A DNA stretch of 64,000 nt from Variovorax sp. V93 (GTDB lineage Bacteria; Pseudomonadota; Gammaproteobacteria; Burkholderiales; Burkholderiaceae_C), in assembly GCF_041154485.1 (NCBI RefSeq), contig NZ_AP028669.1, positions 3,658,001-3,722,000 of the forward strand. The letters run 5' to 3'. A program made the translations under genes and the position numbers. Shown here in pieces: positions 1 to 7,163 of the stretch (positions are counted from its first letter, which is position 1; the number at the start of each line of letters is the position of its first letter). The notes under the pieces are model-generated. The model was not told the DNA's origin and made no database searches. It worked only from the letters and a program-made list of their open reading frames with translations.

Positions 1-1249
1 TGTCGCCCACGAAGATCTCGCGCTCCGCCCATTCGGCGACCGGCGGCAGCGCGGCGAAGGTGGGCTCGCCGACGCCGAAGCGCGTGTCGGCCGTGCGCAG
101 GGTCCGCGCACTCACGTCCAGGTCGGGCAGGCGCGGCGCAAGGCCGAGCGGCTCGCCGGGCCGCAGCGCGTCGGACGCGCGCTCTGGATCGACCATGGCC
201 CAGCGTTCGCGCAGGTAGGCATCCGACAGCAGCGCCTGCTGCGCATCGGCGCGCGCGCCGGACGCCGCGCCATACCACGCCAGCCGGTCGGCCAAGGCCA
301 GCTTGGCGGCTTCGGTGATGCGGTGCACGAAGCCCGCCGTGCCGGGCAGGTGATGCTCGAGCCCCGCGTGGCGCAGCATGCCGATCTGCTGCAGGAACGC
401 CGGCCCCTGGCTCCAGAAGCCGCACTTCGCGACCGTGTAGCGGCCGAATTGCGCCGTGAGTGGCGCCTCGGTGGCAACGCGCCACGCGGCCATGTCCTCG
501 TAGCGCAGCAGGCCGGCATGCGCCTCGCCGCTGCTGTCGCGCACGGCCGTGCCGCGGCAGTAGCTGTCGATCTCGCGCGCCACGAAGCCCTGCTGCCAGA
601 TGCGGATTGCCGCATCGATCACGCCGGTGCGGCCGCTGCCTTCGCGCTCGGCGGTCTCGACGATGCGGCTGTAGGTGGCGGCCAGCGCCGGCAGCCGGAA
701 CAGCGAACCGGGCTGCGGCAGCTTGCCTCCAGGCAGCCACACCTCGGCCGACGAATGCCAGTGTTCGAGGAACAGGCCGCGCACCGCAAGAATGGCCTCG
801 GCGGCGCGCGACACCAGCGGAAAGCCATCGCGCGCATAGCCGATCGCCGGTGCCAGCACCCCGGCGAGCGACCAGGTGCCGTGCTCGCGCAGCATGGTGA
901 GCCAGGCGGGGAACGCCCCCGGCACCGTGGCCGCCAGGAGGCCGATGCCCGGCACCTGTTCGAAGCCGAGCGTGCGGAATGCCGCCGCACTGGCCTCGGC
1001 CGGCGCGCAGCCCTGTCCGCGGATGGCGTGCATGCGCCGCTCGCGTTCGTTCCACAGCAGGATCGGCGCCTCGCCGCCGGGGCCGTTGAGGTGCGGCTCC
1101 ACCACCTGGAGCACGAAGCCCGCGGCCACGGCGGCGTCGAAGGCGTTGCCGCCGCGCTCGAGCACGCCCATCGCGGTCTGCGAGGCCAGCCAGTGGGTCG
1201 AGGAGGCAACGCCGAAGGTGCCGGCGATTTCAGGACGGGTCGTGAACAT
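1..1249 (-). CDS. Gamma-glutamyltransferase family protein (C-terminus off window)
   Basis: This is the N-terminal 416 codons of a GGT-type N-terminal nucleophile hydrolase, which would transfer or hydrolyse gamma-glutamyl groups or similar amides. The frame reads from the ATG at 1249 (MFTTRPEIAGTFGVASSTHW) and is still open at base 1. Family hallmarks are the early segment VLERGGNAFDAAVAA and the patch VVEPHLNGPGGEAPILLW. The chain-splitting threonine lies in the missing part. No signal peptide is visible, so it resembles the cytoplasmic YwrD-like branch rather than periplasmic Ggt. It is transcribed away from the LysR gene that starts at 1343, a usual arrangement for a regulator and its target. 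The true substrate could be a compound other than glutathione. Confidence 0.85.
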   Translation of the reverse strand, partial: MFTTRPEIAGTFGVASSTHWLASQTAMGVLERGGNAFDAAVAAGFVLQVVEPHLNGPGGEAPILLWNERERRMHAIRGQGCAPAEASAAAFRTLGFEQVPGIGLLAATVPGAFPAWLTMLREHGTWSLAGVLAPAIGYARDGFPLVSRAAEAILAVRGLFLEHWHSSAEVWLPGGKLPQPGSLFRLPALAATYSRIVETAEREGSGRTGVIDAAIRIWQQGFVAREIDSYCRGTAVRDSSGEAHAGLLRYEDMAAWRVATEAPLTAQFGRYTVAKCGFWSQGPAFLQQIGMLRHAGLEHHLPGTAGFVHRITEAAKLALADRLAWYGAASGARADAQQALLSDAYLRERWAMVDPERASDALRPGEPLGLAPRLPDLDVSARTLRTADTRFGVGEPTFAALPPVAEWAEREIFVGD

Positions 1250-1299
1250 CCGGCCGAGTGTAGAAACAACGAATAGCGGCCACTGCATATTTTCTGATG

Positions 1300-1311
1300 A
1301 ATGCATGCATT
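1300..1311. promoter_or_regulatory. 12-bp perfect palindrome in divergent promoter region
   Basis: AATGCATGCATT is a perfect palindrome in the 93-bp gap between the divergent GGT and LysR genes. LysR-type proteins bind short dyads in such gaps and often repress themselves while activating the neighbour. The site is seen directly; the binding is inferred. Confidence 0.4.
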
Positions 1312-1342
1312 GATTGCTATACCTCTCGCATAGGATGGCGGC

Positions 1343-2278
1343 ATGCCGGCGCCGACACTGCAACACCTCACGCCGCGGCTCAAGCTGCGCCACTTCGCCC
1401 TTCTCGCGGAGCTCGAGCGCCAGCGCTCGGTCAGCCGCGCGGCGCAGCACCTCGGCCTGAGCCAGCCCACCGTCACGCGCGCGCTGGGCGAGATCGAGAA
1501 CATCTTCATGACGCCGCTGTTCACCCGGGGCCGGCGCGGCTTGGAGCCCACGGCCGCGGGCCTGCTGGTGCTGGCGCGGGCACGGGTTGCGCTGGCCGAT
1601 GCGCAATCGCTGGGCGAGGACCTGGCAGCGCTCGGCACGGGGCTGCAGGGGCGGCTGCGCATCGGCGTCATTCCCTTTCTTTCGGGCGTCACGCAGGACG
1701 CCATCTGGCAGCACCTGCTGGCGGTGCGGCCGCGCCTGGGCTTCATGGTCGAAGAGGCCACGACCCATGCGCTCGTCCAGGCCGTGCAGGCGCGCACGCT
1801 GGACTGCGCGATCTGCCGCTTCACGCCGGCCAGCGCCGAAGCCGGGCTGGCACAGCAGTTCCTCTACAAGCAGGAGCCGCGCCTCGTGGTGTCGCGCGCG
1901 GCCGCCCAGCGGCTGCTGCGGCGCGGACTGGACTGGGAGGCTTTCGTGTCCCTGCACTGGATCTTCCCGCCGGCGGACACGCCGATCCGCCAGATGATTC
2001 ATTCGATCTTCGCCTCGGCCGGACAGCCGGTGCCGGTGCCGCTGCTGGAGGCCTACGCGCACAAGACGCTGGTGTCGGTGCTGCGGCACATGCCCGATGC
2101 GATCACCATCCTGCCCGACGACATTGCGCAGGAGGTGGCCGATGCGAGCGGCGCCCGCGTGATGCCCCAGCGCCTGCAGTGGAACCTGCCGCCCGTGGGC
2201 GTGGTGCGGCTGCAGGATGCGGCCAACGCGGCCGTCGTGGATGCGATGACCGAGGCGCTTCGCAGCGCGCGGCCCTAG
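1343..2278 (+). CDS. LysR-family transcriptional regulator (GbpR-like)
   Basis: This 311-residue LysR-type regulator is of normal length. The winged helix-turn-helix lies at about residues 15-75 (segment SVSRAAQHLGLSQPTVTRAL) and the periplasmic-binding-like effector domain at about 105-300. The wording LKLRHFALLAELERQRSVSRAA resembles the GbpR branch, whose members respond to sugars or aromatic compounds. It is divergent from the GGT gene, so GGT is its likely target. Its stop codon overlaps the stop of the convergent AraC gene. The start is the ATG preceded by AGGATGG. The effector is unknown. Confidence 0.9.
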   Translation: MPAPTLQHLTPRLKLRHFALLAELERQRSVSRAAQHLGLSQPTVTRALGEIENIFMTPLFTRGRRGLEPTAAGLLVLARARVALADAQSLGEDLAALGTGLQGRLRIGVIPFLSGVTQDAIWQHLLAVRPRLGFMVEEATTHALVQAVQARTLDCAICRFTPASAEAGLAQQFLYKQEPRLVVSRAAAQRLLRRGLDWEAFVSLHWIFPPADTPIRQMIHSIFASAGQPVPVPLLEAYAHKTLVSVLRHMPDAITILPDDIAQEVADASGARVMPQRLQWNLPPVGVVRLQDAANAAVVDAMTEALRSARP

Positions 2279-3216
2279 CGGCTGGAAAGCGCCTGCGCCG
2301 CCTGGGCCAGTCCGGCATCCGCCTGGCTGCGGAACTCCCGCGGCGTGACGCCGTTCTGCAACCTGAAGCGGCGGGCGAAGTAGACCGCGTCGCCGAAGCC
2401 GCACTGCCGCGCGATGTCGCCGATGCGGGCGTTCGACGTCACCAGCAGTTCCTTCGCGCGTTCGAGGCGGCGTTCGGTCACCAGCTCGGTGAAGGTGCGC
2501 TGGGTCTGCTTCTTGAGCAGGTGCGCAAGGTAGTTGGGCGAGAGCATGGCCGCCGCCGCGGCATCGTTGAGCGACATCTCCTCGGCCAGGTGCTCGCGCA
2601 CGTAGCGCATCACGCGCTGCAGCGCAGCGTGGCCCGCGCTGCGGCCACCCTGCAGCGCCGACTGCGCGAGCAGCGGCCCCTCGTGCCGGTGGCAAACCAG
2701 CGCCATCAGCTGCAGCAGGATGCCGCGGATCGCGCCGACGGTACCGAAGCGCCGCTCCCGGTTCAGCACGGCAAGCTCATCGAGCCATCCGAGGATGCGC
2801 GCGAAATCGGCGTCGCCGAAATGGAAGTCCAGGTATTCCTGGAACAGGAAGGGCGCGAGCTCGGGCTGGCGCGCGGCCGGCACCTCCTCGAGGTCGAGCG
2901 CCTCGACCGCCAGCTCGGGCCAGAGAAAGCCCTGGTCGAAGTTCACGATGGCATAGCGCGCACCGGGCGGATGCGGCACCACGTGCACGCGATACGGCAG
3001 CACGAAGCTCAGGTGCCCCGCGGTGAACGGGCGCACCGCGCCGCTGATCACCTGCTGCGAGCCGCCGTGGATGCTCACCTGGATCTGGAAATACTCGTGC
3101 CGGTGCGGTCGCGCCAGCACGTCGCGCGCGCCTTCGAAGCGGATGTCGAAGTCGAGGTGGTTCGCGCGCTCCTGCATGCCGTAGAGGCGCAGGCTGCTGG
3201 ATGGAAGGGCCGACAT
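2275..3216 (-). CDS. AraC-family transcriptional regulator with N-terminal cupin
   Basis: This 313-residue protein has an AraC-type sensor domain (about residues 1-150, including PHRHEYFQIQVSIHGG and a cupin-like strand pattern) and a C-terminal double helix-turn-helix (about 205-305). The second helix is followed by IARQCGFGDAVYFARRFRLQ and the family ending GVTPREFR. The start at 3216 (MSALPSSSLRLYGMQ) was chosen because the upstream in-frame residues look like random high-GC translation. It is divergent from the exported FAH-family gene at 3389, which is its most likely target. Its stop shares the bases CTAG with the stop of the LysR gene. Confidence 0.88.
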   Translation of the reverse strand: MSALPSSSLRLYGMQERANHLDFDIRFEGARDVLARPHRHEYFQIQVSIHGGSQQVISGAVRPFTAGHLSFVLPYRVHVVPHPPGARYAIVNFDQGFLWPELAVEALDLEEVPAARQPELAPFLFQEYLDFHFGDADFARILGWLDELAVLNRERRFGTVGAIRGILLQLMALVCHRHEGPLLAQSALQGGRSAGHAALQRVMRYVREHLAEEMSLNDAAAAAMLSPNYLAHLLKKQTQRTFTELVTERRLERAKELLVTSNARIGDIARQCGFGDAVYFARRFRLQNGVTPREFRSQADAGLAQAAQALSSR

Positions 3217-3388
3217 GGCGCGATGGTAAGCCCCAGCCCAGGCTGGCCCTGCAGGCGGCGCGGTGTTGCCTGCGTCCTGTTTTTGCGTAGATGCGTACGC
3301 ACGCACCGCCGCAGTGCGCTCCAGAATGGCCCGGCCGGCTGCGGCCGGCCTTCATCGCCTTTCATCAAAGATCCAGGAGACAAAGACC

Positions 3389-4183
3389 ATGTCCAATTCA
3401 CGACGCGGCCTGCTGGCCGGCTCCGCCGCCGTGGCCGCCAGCGCCATGGCAGGCTGCGCGCTGCCGGCCGGCGGCGCATCGCGCTCGGCGCCCACGCCCT
3501 TCACCGTGGCGCAGGCCACGGTGCCGATCGCCGGCAGCGAGCAGGCGTTTCCGGTGCGCCGCATCTACTGCATCGGCCGCAACTATGCGGCCCATGCGCG
3601 CGAGATGGGTTCCGACCCCAGCCGCGAACCGCCCTTCTTCTTCCAGAAACCGGCGGACGCGATCCAGGTCGTCATGCCCGGCACCGTGGCCGACCATCCG
3701 TACCCCACGTTGACGAAGAACTACCACTACGAGGTGGAGCTGGTGGTCGCGCTCGGCAAAGGCGGGCGCAACATCGCGGCGGCGGATGCGCTGGACCTGG
3801 TCTACGGCTATTCGCTCGGGCTGGACATGACCCGGCGCGACCTGCAGCGCGAGATGGGCGACCAGAAGAAGCCCTGGGAGATCGGCAAGAGCTTCGACCA
3901 TTCGGCGCCCATCGGGCCGATCCATCCGGTGGCCAAGGTCGGCCACTACAGCGACGGCGCGATCTGGCTCAAGGTGAACGGCCAGACCAAGCAGAATGCC
4001 ACGCTCAAGCACATGATCTGGTCGGTGGCCGAGCAGATCAGCCGCCTGTCGCAGGCCTTCGAGCTGATGCCCGGCGACATCATCTACTCGGGCACGCCCG
4101 AGAACGTGGGCCCGGTGGTGCGCGGCGACGTGATCGAGATCCACATCGACGGCCTGCCGAACCTGTCGGTGCGCATCGTCTGA
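3389..4183 (+). CDS. Fumarylacetoacetate hydrolase-family protein with Tat/lipoprotein signal
   Basis: The FAH fold occupies most of the 264 residues. It covers hydrolases and decarboxylases of beta-keto acids, such as acylpyruvate hydrolase and 2-keto-4-pentenoate hydratase. Visible are the opening IYCIGRNYAAHAREMG, the Mg-binding acidic pair in YEVELVVALG, LGLDMTRRD, and the late GDIIYSGTPENVGPV. Unusually, the N-terminus SRRGLLAGSAAVAASAMAGC looks like a twin-arginine signal ending in a lipobox at Cys23. That would place the enzyme in the periplasm or on a membrane, whereas family members are normally cytoplasmic. The start has AGGAGA eight bases upstream. The divergent AraC gene probably controls it. 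The substrate is unknown. Confidence 0.88.
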   Translation: MSNSRRGLLAGSAAVAASAMAGCALPAGGASRSAPTPFTVAQATVPIAGSEQAFPVRRIYCIGRNYAAHAREMGSDPSREPPFFFQKPADAIQVVMPGTVADHPYPTLTKNYHYEVELVVALGKGGRNIAAADALDLVYGYSLGLDMTRRDLQREMGDQKKPWEIGKSFDHSAPIGPIHPVAKVGHYSDGAIWLKVNGQTKQNATLKHMIWSVAEQISRLSQAFELMPGDIIYSGTPENVGPVVRGDVIEIHIDGLPNLSVRIV

Positions 4184-4201
4184 AGGACGAGCGTGGCGCT
4201 C

Positions 4202-4324
4202 AGAAGGTGTGAAGGAACCGTCGCGAGCGCCCCGAGCTTGCGTCGAGGACCGGAACCGTACTCGCGTACGGTGAGGACCGCAGATGCGAGATCGGGGTGC
4301 GCAGCAGGTTCATTCACACCTTCT
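4202..4324. repeat. 123-bp imperfect palindromic intergenic element
   Basis: The outer arms AGAAGGTGTGAA (4202-4213) and TTCACACCTTCT (4313-4324) are exact inverted copies, and they extend inward through GAACC/GGTTC after one mismatch. The exact centre is a perfect hairpin, CCGTAC-TCGC-GTACGG (4256-4271). Two copies of GAGGACCG flank the hairpin, and GCGCCCCGA pairs with TCGGGGTGCGC with one bulge. It fills the gap between the convergent FAH-family gene and pmbA, and its right edge touches the pmbA stop codon. It could be a bidirectional terminator, a structured RNA or a mobile repeat. Confidence 0.6.
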
Positions 4325-5694
4325 CAGCTGCCGGCCACTTTCATGCGGTTGACCAGCACCGAGCCCGTGGTCTTGGCGCCGAAGGTGTAGGCATCGGCAC
4401 CGATGGCCTCGATGCCCATCAGCATGTCCTTCAGGTTGCCGGCAATGGTGATCTCGTGCACCGGGAAGGCGATCTTGCCCTTCTCGACCCAGAAGCCGCT
4501 CGCGCCGCGCGAGTAGTCGCCGGTCACGTAGTTCACGCCCTGCCCCATCAGCTCGATCACGAAGAGACCCGTGCCGAGCTTGGCGAGCATCGCGTCGAGG
4601 TCGTCGCCGGGCTGGGTGAGGCGCGAGCTCAGGATCAGGTTGTGCGAGCCGCCGGCGTTGCCGGTGGTCTTCATGCCCAGCTTGCGCGCGGAATAGGTCG
4701 AGAGAAAGTAGCCTTCGAGCCGGCCGGCATCCACCACCTTGCGCGCACGGGTCGCCACGCCCTCGTCGTCGAAGGGCGAGCTGCCCTTGCCGCGCAGGAT
4801 GTGCGGGTCTTCGGCCACGTCGACGTGCTTGGGCAGCACGGGCTTGCCGAGCGAATCGAGCAGGAAAGTGCTCTTGCGGTACAGCGCCCCGCCGCTCACG
4901 GCCTGCACCAGCCCGCCCAGCAGCCCGACGGCCAGCGGCGACTCGAACAGCACCGGGCATTCGGTGGTCTTGATCTTGCGCGACTTGAGCCGGCTCAGCG
5001 CCCGTTCGGCGGCATAGCGGCCCACCGCCTGCGGGCTGGCAAGTTCGCCGGCCGAGCGCATGGAGCTGTACCAGGAGTCGCGCTGCATGTCGTCGCCCTT
5101 GCCGGCGATGGGCGCGACCGACATCGAATGCCGCGAGCTGGCGTAGCCGCCGCGGAAACCGTGGGTGTGGGCACTGAAGAAATGGCTCTGCTGGGCCGAG
5201 ACGCCCGCGCCTTCGCTGTTGGTGATGCGCTTGTCGGTCGAGAGCGCCGCCTCTTCGCATTCGAGCGCGAGCCTGGCCGCTTCTTCGCTGGTCACGCTCC
5301 AGGGATGGAACAGGTCGAGTTCGGGGTGTTCCTTGGCGATGTCTTCATCGTCGGGAAGGCCGCTGACCGGGTCTTCGGCGGTGAAGCGGGCGATGTCGTA
5401 GGCCGCCTGCACGGTCTGGGCGATGGCAGCCTCGGAGAAGTCGGAGGTGCTGGCGTTGCCGCGGCGGTGGCCCACGTAGACCGTGATGCCCAGCGACTTG
5501 TCGCGGTTGCGCTCCACGTTCTCGAGCTCGCCCTTGCGGACCGAGACGCTGAGGCCGCAGCCCTCGGAGGCCTCGGCGCCGGCATCGGTGGCACCGAGCT
5601 TCTTGGCGTGGGCCAGGGCCGTGTCGACCAGGTTTTCGAAGAAGGAGCGGCTGTAGGCGAAGCCGGAATCGGCGCGCGAGGAAGATGTCGTCAT
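4324..5694 (-). CDS. pmbA: TldD/PmbA-family metalloprotease subunit PmbA (TldE)
   Basis: This 456-residue protein matches the usual PmbA length. PmbA pairs with TldD to form a metalloprotease that trims small peptides such as microcin B17 precursor and degrades CcdA. Typical segments are KGELENVERNRDKSLGITVY, NSEGAGVSAQQSHFF, GGLVQAVSGGALYRKSTFLLD near the middle, and VNYVTGDYSRGASGFWVEKG near the end. PmbA lacks the HExxxH metal motif of TldD, and none is seen here. TldD is not in the window. The start MTTSSS was chosen by length and because it leaves a promoter-sized gap to the divergent yjgA gene at 5801. Confidence 0.93.
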   Translation of the reverse strand: MTTSSSRADSGFAYSRSFFENLVDTALAHAKKLGATDAGAEASEGCGLSVSVRKGELENVERNRDKSLGITVYVGHRRGNASTSDFSEAAIAQTVQAAYDIARFTAEDPVSGLPDDEDIAKEHPELDLFHPWSVTSEEAARLALECEEAALSTDKRITNSEGAGVSAQQSHFFSAHTHGFRGGYASSRHSMSVAPIAGKGDDMQRDSWYSSMRSAGELASPQAVGRYAAERALSRLKSRKIKTTECPVLFESPLAVGLLGGLVQAVSGGALYRKSTFLLDSLGKPVLPKHVDVAEDPHILRGKGSSPFDDEGVATRARKVVDAGRLEGYFLSTYSARKLGMKTTGNAGGSHNLILSSRLTQPGDDLDAMLAKLGTGLFVIELMGQGVNYVTGDYSRGASGFWVEKGKIAFPVHEITIAGNLKDMLMGIEAIGADAYTFGAKTTGSVLVNRMKVAGS

Positions 5695-5800
5695 GTGGTG
5701 GCTATGATACTTGCGCCCCCCAAATCCCGTTTTGCCCCCGGCTTCCCGTTGCGCATTGCACGCGTTGCAACGCCGCACGGTGCGGCCCAGAATCCACCCC

Positions 5801-6457
5801 ATGTCCCGCAAACCCAAAAAAGGCTATTTCGTCCGTGGCCAGTTCGTCGCCGAAGGCAGCGAGCTCGACCTTGAGCTCAAGCGCGAGCTCAAGGGCACCG
5901 ACGAAGCCAGCCGCACCGATCTCAAGCGCGAAAGCGATGAACTGCAAAAGCTCGGCACCGAGCTGCTGGGCCTGCGCGCCGGCCTGTTCGACGCGCTGCC
6001 GCTGGACGAAAAACTGGTCGACGCCGTCGCCGAAGCCAAGCGCATCACCAATTTCGAGGGCAAGCGCCGCCAGATGCAGTTCATCGGCAAGCTGATGCGC
6101 AAGCTCGAACCCGAGGTGCTCGAAGCCGTGCGCGCCGCCCTCGCCGAGCAGAACAGCGTGCCGGCGGCCGAAACCGCCGCGCTGCACGAGGCCGAACGCT
6201 GGCGCGACCGGCTGATTGCCGACGACGATGCGCTGGGCGGCTGGATCGAGACCCACCCCGCCACCGATTCCCAGCAGCTGCGCGCCCTGGTGCGCCAGGC
6301 CCGCAAGGACATGAAGGCCGGCCCGGCCGGCGAGGCGCCGCGCCAGGGCAAGGCCTACCGCGAGATCTTCCAGCTGGTGCGCGCGCAGCTCGCGGTGCAC
6401 GGCGGTGCAGACCATGCTGCTGCGGCGGCGGCGCAAGACCGGGAAGAGGACGCATGA
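5801..6457 (+). CDS. yjgA: Ribosome-associated protein YjgA/DarP (DUF615)
   Basis: This 218-residue DUF615 protein is a dual-action ribosomal maturation factor that associates with late 50S precursors. Recognised segments are the opening MSRKPKKGYFVRGQFV, SRTDLKRESDELQKLGTELL, ITNFEGKRRQMQFIGKLMRK and ESQQLRALVRQARKD-like wording near the C-terminus. It is highly charged and helical with no membrane segment. In many betaproteobacteria yjgA sits beside pmbA in the same divergent arrangement as here, which supports both calls. It is followed by a GC-rich repeat element and then mogA. Confidence 0.92.
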   Translation: MSRKPKKGYFVRGQFVAEGSELDLELKRELKGTDEASRTDLKRESDELQKLGTELLGLRAGLFDALPLDEKLVDAVAEAKRITNFEGKRRQMQFIGKLMRKLEPEVLEAVRAALAEQNSVPAAETAALHEAERWRDRLIADDDALGGWIETHPATDSQQLRALVRQARKDMKAGPAGEAPRQGKAYREIFQLVRAQLAVHGGADHAAAAAAQDREEDA

Positions 6458-6466
6458 CCGCGCCGT

Positions 6467-6574
6467 CTTTCTCCCTCCCCTCCCGGGGGAGGGCCGGGGT
6501 GGGGGCAAGCGGCGCCACCATCGGGCGCTCTGCGCGCCCCCATCCCAACCTTCCCCCGGAAGGGGAAGGAGCAA
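6467..6574 (+). repeat. GC-rich palindromic repeat element, copy 1
   Basis: This is a roughly 108-bp element whose two ends are inverted relatives (CTCCCTCCCCTCCCGGGGGA at the left, TTCCCCCGGAAGGGGAAGGA at the right). The same asymmetric element is present in opposite orientation at 41188-41307: its left end here matches the reverse complement of the right end there, and vice versa. It lies between yjgA and mogA, and its right end supplies the AAGGAG ribosome-binding site of mogA. Confidence 0.75.
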
Positions 6575-6578
6575 CACC

Positions 6579-7163
6579 ATGAGCGCACTCGACCCCGTCC
6601 GCATCGGCATCGTCTCCATCAGCGACCGCGCCTCCAGCGGCACCTACGAGGACAAGGGCCTGCCCTCGCTGAAGGAATGGCTGGCCCGGGCGCTGAAAAA
6701 CCCGATCGATTTCGAGGCCCGGCTGATCCCCGACGAAGCGGCCCTCATCAGCGCCACGCTGATCGAGCTGGTCAACGCCGGCTGCTCGCTGGTGCTGACC
6801 ACCGGCGGCACCGGCCCGGCGCTGCGCGACGTGACGCCCGAGGCCACGCTGGCCGTGGCCCACAAGGAGATGCCCGGCTTCGGCGAGCAGATGCGCCAGA
6901 TCAGCCTGCGCTTCGTGCCCACCGCGATCCTGTCGCGCCAGGTGGCGGTGATCCGCGATAAGAGCCTGATCATCAACCTGCCTGGGCAGCCCAAGTCGAT
7001 CGCGGAAACGCTCGAAGGGCTCAAGGACACCGAAGGCGTGCAGGTCGTGCCCGGCATCTTCGCAGCGGTGCCCTACTGCATCGACCTGATCGGCGGGCCG
7101 TACCTGGAGACGGACGACACGGTCTGCAAGGCCTTCCGGCCCAAGTCGGCCATCAGGCGCTGA
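6579..7163 (+). CDS. mogA: Molybdopterin adenylyltransferase MogA
   Basis: This 194-residue MoaB/Mog-domain enzyme adenylylates molybdopterin so that molybdate can be inserted. The sequence opens IGIVSISDRASSGTYEDKG and carries the nucleotide/pterin-binding stretch LVLTTGGTGPALRDVTPEAT, then INLPGQPKSIAETL near residue 135. The length matches E. coli MogA. The ribosome-binding site AAGGAG lies 8 bases before the ATG, inside the edge of the repeat element. Its 3' end overlaps the 3' end of the convergent czcA gene by 11 bases. Confidence 0.95.
   Translation: MSALDPVRIGIVSISDRASSGTYEDKGLPSLKEWLARALKNPIDFEARLIPDEAALISATLIELVNAGCSLVLTTGGTGPALRDVTPEATLAVAHKEMPGFGEQMRQISLRFVPTAILSRQVAVIRDKSLIINLPGQPKSIAETLEGLKDTEGVQVVPGIFAAVPYCIDLIGGPYLETDDTVCKAFRPKSAIRR

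Noticed and set aside
3292..3301. TGCGTACGCA palindrome upstream of the FAH-family gene
   Set aside because: A ten-base palindrome alone, without promoter elements that I can place, is not enough to call an AraC site.
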